64,000 nucleotides of DNA from Nelumbo lutea. Its lineage: Eukaryota > Streptophyta > Magnoliopsida > Proteales > Nelumbonaceae. The stretch lies in assembly GCA_022828595.1 (NCBI GenBank), contig JAKGHH010000005.1, positions 54,927,655-54,991,654 on the forward strand, written 5' to 3'. This document shows positions 56,601-64,000 of the stretch, piece by piece. Below the pieces are notes generated by a model. The model searched no databases. It saw only the letters and a program-made list of their open reading frames with translations, and had not been told where the DNA came from. Both the position numbers and the translations under genes were made by a program. The number at the start of each line of letters is the position of its first letter. The stretch's first letter is position 1.

Positions 56601-58240
56601 CCGTAAGTGTTATGTTGTCGTCCTGAAGGGAAAAACCAAGGCAGCCGACGACCTCAAGCTGGAGCGGCCTACGGAGCAAGGCGAGGAACGGGCTTCTCCC
56701 ACAGAGGAAACGGTCGCGATCCCGACGTCGGCTATGGATCCGGCTCGAACGCTACAGATTGATGCTTCCGTCAAGGAGCCTCTACGAACCAAACTGGTGA
56801 GTTTCTTACTTCAAAATTTAGATATTTTTGCATGGTCCATGACCGATATGCCTGGTATTGACCCTGACCTTATAACTCACAAACTTAATACTGACCCTGT
56901 AGTTAGACCCATTAGACAGAAGAAACGTAACTTAGCCCTAGAACGTTGGAGGGAAATCGACGAGGAGGTCAAAAAGCTCCTCGCAGTAGACTTCATAAGG
57001 GAAGTTCATTACCCGAGTTGGGTAGCCAACCCGGTACTAGTGAAACTGGCAAATGGCAAGTGGCGCATGTGCGTCGACTACACCGACCTGAACCGAACTT
57101 GCCCAAAAGACTGCTTCCCCCTCCCCAGAATTGACCGCCTAGTGGACGCGACCTCGGGACATGAGCTGCTAAGCTTCTTGGACGCCTACTCAGGCTATAA
57201 CCAAATCCAGATGGACCAGTCCGATGAGGAAAAAACCAGCTTCATAACTGAGTTTGGCATGTATTGCTACAAGGTCATGCTTTTCGGACTGAAGAATGCT
57301 GGGGCGACCTTCCAAAGACTTGTAAATAAGCTGTTTCGACCCTTAATTGGCACAAAAATAGAATGTTATGTAGATGACATGGTCGTCAAGACGCAGTTCT
57401 CATAGGAATTAATACAAGGCTTAGATTCTGTCTTCCAAATTCTACGTCGATTTAGCATGAAACTGAACCCCAACAAATGTGTTTTCAGTGTCACCTCGGG
57501 TAAGTTCCTAGGGTACATTGTCAACCGGCACAGTATTGAGGCCAACCCGGACAAGATAAAGGCCATCCTAGATATGAGACCACCCCGAAAAGTAAAAGAA
57601 GTTCAGAGGCTAAACGGCTGCATAGCCGCTTTGTGCTGCTTCATGTCCAAATCGGCAGACTGCTATCTGTCTTTCTTTAAAGCAATCAAAGGCAAAGGGT
57701 TCGAATGAAACCGAGATTGTCAGCTCGCGTTCGACGAGCTAAAGACCTACCTCGCTACTGTGCCAACCTTAGCTAGGCTCGAGGAGGGGGAGGTCTTAGA
57801 ACTGTACCTCTCGACAAGCGACGAAGTGGTTAGTTTGGTACTAATAAAAAAAGTAGATCGGGTCCAGTAGCCCATCTATTATGTTAGTAAAATCCTGTAG
57901 GGAGCAGAGACGAGATACCCACAAATAGAAAAGCTAGCATACGCACTGGTAATTGCAGCTCGGAAACTCCACCCATATTTCCAGGCTCACACTATCATTG
58001 TCTTGACTGACAAGCCTCTTAGGCAAGTCTTACTCAAGCCCGACGTTTCCGGTCGGTTGACGAAGTGGGCCATCGAGCTCAGTGAGTACGATCTCAAGTA
58101 TAAGCCACGAACTGCTATTAAGGCCCAAGCCTTAGCATATTTTATCGCCGAGTGCACGTTCGGCCTCGAAGCCCCTGGCCGGTTGAGCATGAGATCCCCA
58201 GTTTGGGTGAGCCCGGAGCTCCCAAGCCAATAGAGTCTGA
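56601..58240 (+). pseudogene. Reverse transcriptase and first RNase H of Tat element 2
   Basis: An open frame runs from 56404 to 57405 through most of the RT: YPSWVANPVLV, MCVDYTDLN, FLDAYSGYNQIQMDQ, GLKNAGATFQRL, YVDDM at about 57370. Stops follow in the same frame at 57403-57405, 57706-57708, 57868-57870 and 57898-57900, in the connection/RNase H part. The RNase H end (ALAYFIAECTF) is near 58130-58160, with Asp replaced by Tyr relative to ALADFIAECTF in element 1. Confidence 0.9.
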
Positions 58241-58309
58241 ACCCCATGAAGTAGCAGCCAGTGTGGCATCTCTCCTAGTTAGGCCAAACGTGAACTGGGA
58301 TAACGAGCC

Positions 58310-58863
58310 CTAGATCCTTCACGTAGATGGCTCCTCAACCAGCAGGGCAGCAGGGCTGGAATAGTCCTATGCGGCCCAAGGGCACGAAATTGGAGTACGC
58401 GCTACTCTTTGAGTTCGCGGCATCCAGCAATGAGGTGGAGTACGAGGCACTGATTGCTGGGCTGAACCTAGCGAAAAAGGTAAGAGCAAAGCACATAGTT
58501 ATCTGCAGTGATTCCCAGCTCATGGTCAACCAGGTTACGGGCGAATTCGAAGCACGCGAGCTTTCTATGATCGTATACTTGGAAAAAGTAAAGGAGGCTC
58601 TACTCAACTTCCAGTCACACTTCATCAGGCAAATCCCGAGGTTAGAGAACATTGAGGCCGATGCTCTATCCCGGTTAGCCAGCACGAGTCACAACACCAT
58701 GAGAACCGTGTACATAGGGGACTTACCTCGGCCTAGCATTCTCGGTGGGGCAGAGGAGGTCGCTCCTGTCCTTGAAGTAGAGCCGAGTTGGATCGACCCA
58801 CTCGCGAGCTTCTTGCTAGATGGAACCCTCCTTGTGGACCGCAATGCAGCCAAGAGGGTGTAG
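58310..58863 (+). pseudogene. Second, archaeal-type RNase H of Tat element 2
   Basis: EVEYEALIAGLNLAKKV, CSDSQLMVNQV and ADALSRLAS mark the domain. The leading HVDGSS part is in another frame because of indels near 58310-58390. The frame ends at TAG 58861-58863. Confidence 0.83.
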
Positions 58864-58889
58864 CGCCAGGCAGCCAAATACGTCATAAT

Positions 58890-60216
58890 AGACGAACGGA
58901 TGTGCCGATGGTCCTACACGCTCCCCTACATGCGTTGCTTGCGACCTGCCGAAGTCGAGCTCGTACTCCGTGACACTCATGAAGGTCTGTGCTGCGGACA
59001 CCTGGGGGGCAGAGCCCTCGCCCAAAAGGCACATCGACAAAGATACTATAGGCCAACGATGAAGGCAAAAGCTGTCGAGCTTGTCAGAAAATGCAACAAG
59101 TGTCAGAAGCATGCCAATATCCACCAATAGCCTGCTGTCGACCTCAAATACCTCACCAGTCCATGGCCCTTTGCACAATGGGGCATCGACCTCCTGGGGC
59201 CATTCCCGCCAGCAACAGGTGGGAGAAAGTTCCTAGTGGTGGCAGTAGATTACTTCACAAAATGGATAGAAGCTGAACCTCTGGCGATAGTTATAGCCCG
59301 AAACATACAAAACTTCTTTTGGAAGAACATAGTATGTCGCTTCGGGCTACCTCGGGTACTGATCTCTGACAATGGAAACCAGTTCGAGGATATCAAGTTC
59401 CAAGAATGGTGCCAAAATATGGGAATTCGTCAGAACTTCACATCGGTCGCACACCCGTAGGCAAACGGTCAGACAGAAGTAATGAATAGAGCCATCCTCC
59501 GCAGACTGAAAGCACGACTAGACTGAGCTAAAGGGTTGTGGGCGGACGAGCTACCAAGTGTTCTATGGGCTCACCGAACTACAGAAAAAACCGCCACGGG
59601 AGAGACCCCCTTTAACCTCACCTATGGCACTGAAGCGGTAATCCCGGCAGAAATCAAAATACCTACACTACAACTAGAAGTAATGAATAGAGCCATCCTC
59701 CGCGGACTAAAAGCACGACTAGACTGAGCTAAAGGGTTGTGGGCGGACGAGCTACCAAGTGTTCTATGGGCTCACCGAACTACAGAAAAAACCGCCACGG
59801 GAGAGACCCCCTTTAACCTCACCTATGGCACTGAAGCGGTAATCCCGGCAGAAATCAAAATACCTACACTACAACTAGAAGCATATGGCGCTTAGACAAA
59901 CAGAGACGAGTTACGCACTAACCTCGACCTACTGGATGAGGTAGGAGACCTCGCGCACATCCGGACAACGACCTACCAGCAAAAAGTAGCTCGGTACTAC
60001 AATGCCAGAGTAAAGAAGCAGAGCTTCTGCATCGGCGACCTGGTTCTCCGTAAGATCATGGTGCCCGAACCCGGCATGGGAAAACTTGGACCGAATTGGG
60101 AAGGGCCCTACAGAGTAAAGAGAGCACTCGAGGGGGCATACGAGCTCGAAACCTTAGAGGGCAAACAAGTACCCCGAGCGTGGAACATCGTCAACTTAAG
60201 GCAATACTACCTATAG
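58890..60216 (+). pseudogene. Integrase of Tat element 2, with internal duplication
   Basis: HHCC region (DTHEGLCCGHLGG ... RKCNKCQKHA) at about 58970-59115, core Asp in WGIDLLGP, Asp in LISDNGN, Glu in QTEVMNR, and GPY/F motif KLGPNWEGPYRV at 60080-60115. Stops at 59128-59130, 59458-59460 and 59524-59526. A 201-bp in-frame duplication of the region after the catalytic Glu makes it longer than normal by 67 codons. Confidence 0.87.
59476..59877 (+). repeat. 201-bp tandem duplication in the integrase core
   Basis: 59476-59676 is repeated at 59677-59877 with only about two differences (GCAGACTGAA against GCGGACTAAA). GAAG sits at both junctions, suggesting slippage or microhomology. Both copies share the stop at the CTGGAC-TGAGCT site, so the stop predates the duplication. 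Confidence 0.93.
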
Positions 60217-60527
60217 ACCGCCAAGCGAAGTGGACGAAATCACTACCAAAGCCCAAGGGCTAGGATGCCGAGCTAACGAAGAAACCTCAGCATAGGCAAG
60301 CAAAGAAAAGTGTCAGCCAAAGGCTCAGGCGAAGTGGATACTTAAAGTATTAAACATCAAAATAGGTCGTGCGAGTGTAGTAACCTGGGAAAGAAACAAA
60401 TCGGGCATATGATCAGTTCAACAAATACGGTCAGTTCGGGAGAAAGAACAACCAACACTTAACCCAAAGAAAAGTCAATCGATTTCAAAATAAGGGAGTG
60501 CACATTTCGAAAAAAAAAATTTACATT

Positions 60528-62520
60528 TCACAGGCCCGGAGCTACTTCTTTATTATCAAAAGCCACTTCAACAATACTTGAAGGTCCTGCCTTGCCCTCG
60601 GAATCTGGCTCACCATCAACAACGTTGGCCATCTCTTGAGTTATGCGCGAAGTGGATATGACATTGATATTGAGCTCGGGGTATGTGTTTTGGATCATCC
60701 ACCGGCTCAATTTAAAATCCCTTCTGTACGAGTCCACCATCAGGTCATCAAAGCGCGGCGAGGCGATGTACTCATCAACGACCTTCTTCTTGGCATCTTC
60801 AATGCCTTGAGAAAAGATCTGCGTCCTCTCCCTAATATCCTCCTGAAGGTATTCAACCTGATGCTGCAGATCCAGCCTCATGACCGCCATGTGCTTCACA
60901 ACAACCCCCATGGCCTCGGCATCTCTCTGAGACCTCACCTGCCTGGCCATAGCAGCGCGAGCAGTTGCCTCAGCAGCACGAGCAGCCGCCTTAGCAGCAC
61001 AAGCAACCGCCTCAGTAGCTCGGGAAGTTGCCTCGGCAGCACGGAAAGCCTCTTTGGCAGCTCGTGCCTGCCTCGAGCTCCTCTCCACCTGGGCCGCCAA
61101 GGCATGGATAGAAGAGTTCACCTACCAAAAGGAAAGAACAAGTGATTAAGAGAACGACGGTAAGAGGGATAAAAGCAAAGAAGCCCGATAAGAAATTTGA
61201 CTCACCACCATAGCATGAGAGGCAGTATGACAGGCGACCTGGTTCAAAGGAAGATCGGTCCATGCCGCGACCTCCTCGGAGAGGTTGGCTTCCCTATTCT
61301 TCTGAAGAGCGTAGTTCGGTGACAACACGCTCCTGAATTTCCCTTGGGCTCTCGAGCCTGAGGGCCCAGTTCGCGTATAAGTGGACATAGAGTAAGCGGG
61401 AGCACTAGAGTAGGCGGGAGCCCCCGTGTGAGTAGTCTCGGCATAAGGGGCCCTTGCCGCTTCTTGCATTGGAGGAGCCACCTCGGGCTCCCTAGGCAGA
61501 TCCTCTAACGGGTAGTCTAGTACTTAAGGCTCCGCATCTTGGAGCAGCTCGGCATGAGTTCGCTTGGCGACTCGCTTCTTCCTCTTCATGCCTTGAAACA
61601 GGTGCCCACCGCGGGTCCTTTCTGAGTCCATCACACCTGCAAAAAAGAGTTCGGCATCAGAGAAAATGAAAGAACAAAGCAAAACAAGAAACCTCTGAGC
61701 AAGGAACCTACCCGAACTCAGGCCGGCCGCAATAAGCTTGGCCTCCATCAGATACTGATGGCATTTTAGCCCTAACCGTGCCCATTGCTAGAGGCCCTTC
61801 GCCGTCTCTTTATCAAGCGTAACACTGGAGTCAAGGGCGGTCATCCCTCACCTAGTCTGAAACGGCCACCCTAGTACACTTTGCACCCTGAATTAGTCCC
61901 ACTTCCACGCCGAGATCTTGTTGGGAAGTTCATGTAAGAGCTTAAAACTCGGGCACGGAGACAGGTAATACGCCCGCCTACGCCCGGGAAGGGGACCCGC
62001 TTGCTTCTTAAGCATTAAAATAGAAGAGAATATCTCCAAGTCTAAAGGAAAGCCCCATTCACGAAATAGGGAGATTGTCCCCACCAAGTTATGAATGGAG
62101 TTCGGGTGAAGCTGGCTGACAGTAACGCCGAAGTGGTTCATGACCTTGACAAGAAGGGTGTGGAAAGGTAGTCACAGCCCAGCAGCTAGCTGCTCCCGGA
62201 ATATCACGATCTCTTCAGGACCGTGTTCCCAAGGAAAGCTACCCGAAGGTATGAAGTAGGTGTACTCCCCAGGCAAGTTGTAATAGGTAATAAGGGATTG
62301 GAGCTCCTCAGGCATCATTGTCGAGGGACCAAACTTGTCTAACATCCGACCTCGACAAGAGGTAGACACAAAACTGCCCGAGGGAGCTCGGCCTACGGGC
62401 TCAAATTCTTCCTCAAGTTCTACCTCAGGTTCGTTAAGGCCATTAGGGGGATGCAACTCGGTTCGTATAACCTGCATCAGACCCACTTGAAGAACCGTCT
62501 GAGCTGTCCGAGCTAGACAT
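60528..62520 (-). pseudogene. Antisense gene of Tat element 2
   Basis: Probable structure complement(join(60528..61121, 61206..61636, 61712..62520)), matching element 1 exon for exon. Exon 3 is a fully open 197-residue frame with an Ala-rich coiled-coil and acidic C-terminus; it holds more Ala-rich units than element 1. Introns begin GTGAGTC and GTAGG. A frameshift after the Ser-rich start (near 62450) and another near 62150 break exon 1, whose conserved ITYYNLPGEY, PSGSFPWEHGPEE and REQLAAGL block is at 62172-62310. Confidence 0.77.
60950..61045 (-). repeat. Ala-rich heptad-like coding repeat in the antisense gene
   Basis: Units of about 24 bases encoding ARAAEAT-like octets. Element 1 has fewer units at 21130-21190. 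This looks like in-frame expansion or contraction of a coiled-coil. Confidence 0.7.
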
Positions 62521-62701
62521 CGAGGAGAAAAGATGGATTACAGGAAAGCACTCACTCGGAAAAAGGCTTGAACAGACTACGGGAACTGGAACATGAGCAA
62601 AAATCCTTGAAGGAGAACTAAAAGACTGGACGCAAGCTAAAACTTGGACGCGAGCTCAAGAAGCAAAGCGCAGAAGTGACAAAGCGACTGGGGTCCCCCA
62701 C

Positions 62702-62709
62702 TATTTATA
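62702..62709 (-). promoter_or_regulatory. TATA box of the antisense gene, element 2
   Basis: TATAAATA on the minus strand, 182 bases upstream of the ATG at 62520, the same arrangement as element 1. Confidence 0.65.
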
Positions 62710-63152
62710 CCCAAAGTGATCGAGAACCAACAATGCAGATCAAAGCCAATCCGACGACCCGCAGTCGCGCTGACCACACGTCCCCTGAGACCGAGACATG
62801 ATTGGCGCACGTCTTTTTGAAACTGATAAAACACCGGCGCACGCCTTTCTGAAACTGATAGAATGCCAGTGCATGTCTCCTTGCATTAAAAACGGCAGCG
62901 GCGCATTTTTTCAAATTCGAAAAGACTCGCTGTCACGTCTCCTAGTGGTGCGCTTTTTTAAAAATTTGAAATAAGTGCGTGCCGCCACGTCTGCTAGCAT
63001 TTGTAAGCAGGTCGGCGCGTTTCCCATCTTTTGGGTGCTCGAGAAACCCAAAGAACCTTGACAACGCACCTCGCGCTATCGAAATTCAAAGTACGGGACA
63101 AATCCACCTGCCACCTCGCGAACTCCCTACGCCAGGGCAAGACCCTTAGCAC

Positions 63153-63168
63153 GAGGAGTGGGGGGCAA
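63153..63168 (+). other. Polypurine tract of element 2
   Basis: GAGGAGTGGGGGGCAA, immediately before the 3' LTR, as in element 1. Confidence 0.85.
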
Positions 63169-63169
63169 T

Positions 63170-63966
63170 TGATGAAGGAAAATTTGGCCCGACCTCGTAA
63201 TTACGCAATACGTGGCAAAGGCAACAACTCGGCACAACAACGCGCCCAAAGCGCGAGCACCAAAGGGAGGAACCAGTGGTCCGAACTCCCTATCAGCAGT
63301 CCGAACTCCTTACTAGGAGCCCGAACTCCCTACAAGGAGCCTGAATTCTCCCATAGGCCCCAAGCCTCACACAAGGCAGCGACCCGAACTGGCCTGCCCC
63401 ATGACAGTTCGAGACACTCCCCTATCCGAAATCAAGACTTCAGCTAACCCACCACTCCAGTACTTCGCCTCCAGGATGCCAAACTGAACAACCGTACCTC
63501 GCCTGACACCGAGGAAGTCCGTACCCAGGGGCGGCGCACTTGACTGACCTGGGATCTGACGCTTGACAGCTGCACTCAAACGACCACCTACCACCGCCAC
63601 CTGCTACCGCCATCTCCAATTGCGGAGACGGCTTCGACAAAGAGAGCAGTGGTGGTTCTGTCCCAGCAGAGGTGATGACACCCGAACTGGCAGGAGCGTA
63701 GAGACAATCATACCCGACCTAACAGAAGCCTCGGAGCGAGTACGCGAAGTGGTTATAAAAGGCTCTTTACCCCCCAAGAACAAGGTATGTGAACTTTGCG
63801 CCATCTGGTTTTATCTTGCCTTTGAGAGAATACTAACTTGAGCTTCGGAACAATCTCACCGGGTTCCCTCCGGAGCTCCCTCATCTTCTCCGTTTCAGGT
63901 TCCCCTGTAGCTCCGTTCAGAGGCAAGGCCGTCGACAGCTAGGACCGGCCAGATTGCACAACATCA
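63170..63966 (+). repeat. 3' LTR of Tat element 2
   Basis: 797 bp, TGATGAAGG...CAACATCA, TATA box at 63754-63761, one 40-bp U3 unit near 63385. The flank after it (GGTTC) is not duplicated at the 5' side. Confidence 0.92.
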
Positions 63967-64000
63967 GGTTCTCTAACGGAAGCTAAATCAATTATGTAAT
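63967..64000. other. Flank right of Tat element 2
   Basis: 34 bases of non-element DNA at the window edge. Nothing identifiable. Confidence 0.4.

Larger units (their letters stand above)
53401..63966 (+). mobile_element. Tat-lineage Ty3/gypsy LTR retrotransposon, element 2
   Basis: Same family and gene order as element 1, about 10.6 kb. The 5' LTR lacks the first 18 bases present in the 3' LTR and no TSD is found (right flank GGTTC), so the left end is truncated or rearranged. LTRs carry one copy, not four, of the 40-bp U3 unit. RT is in better condition than in element 1, but gag, protease, RNase H and integrase carry stops, and the protease has a deletion. Confidence 0.92.

Overview
The window is nuclear DNA from a flowering plant, most likely a non-grass angiosperm. 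The evidence is a plant-specific trihelix factor with its conserved intron, plant-type Tat-lineage Ty3/gypsy retrotransposons with two RNase H domains, Tourist-like and Mutator-like MITEs, AT-rich intergenic DNA and (GA)n microsatellites. I cannot name the species.

Only three ordinary protein genes are well supported, all on the + strand. The first is a two-exon GT-2-type trihelix transcription factor (2799-5093). The other two are an intronless paralogous pair, each encoding a 179-residue three-span membrane protein of unknown function (38312-38851 and 47394-47933). The pair sits in a direct segmental duplication that includes flanking DNA, with the two copies about 9.1 kb apart.

Transposons dominate the rest. 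Tat element 1 (13652-24147, TSD ATTAC) lies inside a long-TIR, Mutator-type foldback element (13534-24800, 9-bp TSD). That element in turn interrupts an older decayed repeat. Tat element 2 (53401-63966) is from the same family but lacks the first bases of its 5' LTR. A third, minus-strand Tat fragment (31148 to about 33560) has inserted into the gag of a deleted Ty3/gypsy derivative (30101-31147). All three Tat copies carry an opposite-strand gene between pol and the 3' LTR. In elements 1 and 2 it has its own TATA box, and short introns recur at matching positions. Another LTR-type repeat, tentatively Athila-like, is on the minus strand at 49496 to about 52070.

Smaller elements include two PIF/Harbinger-type MITEs, five Mutator-like or foldback elements (three with perfect 9-bp TSDs outside A/T-only sequence), and a 151-bp element with perfect 16-bp TIRs nested in another repeat. 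The most interesting non-transposon signal is a miRNA-like hairpin at 35704-35815.

Both long Tat copies are dead. Many of their stop codons look like C-to-T or G-to-A changes at CG and CHG sites, as expected from silencing by cytosine methylation. The two membrane-protein genes stay open despite several insertions immediately around the second one.
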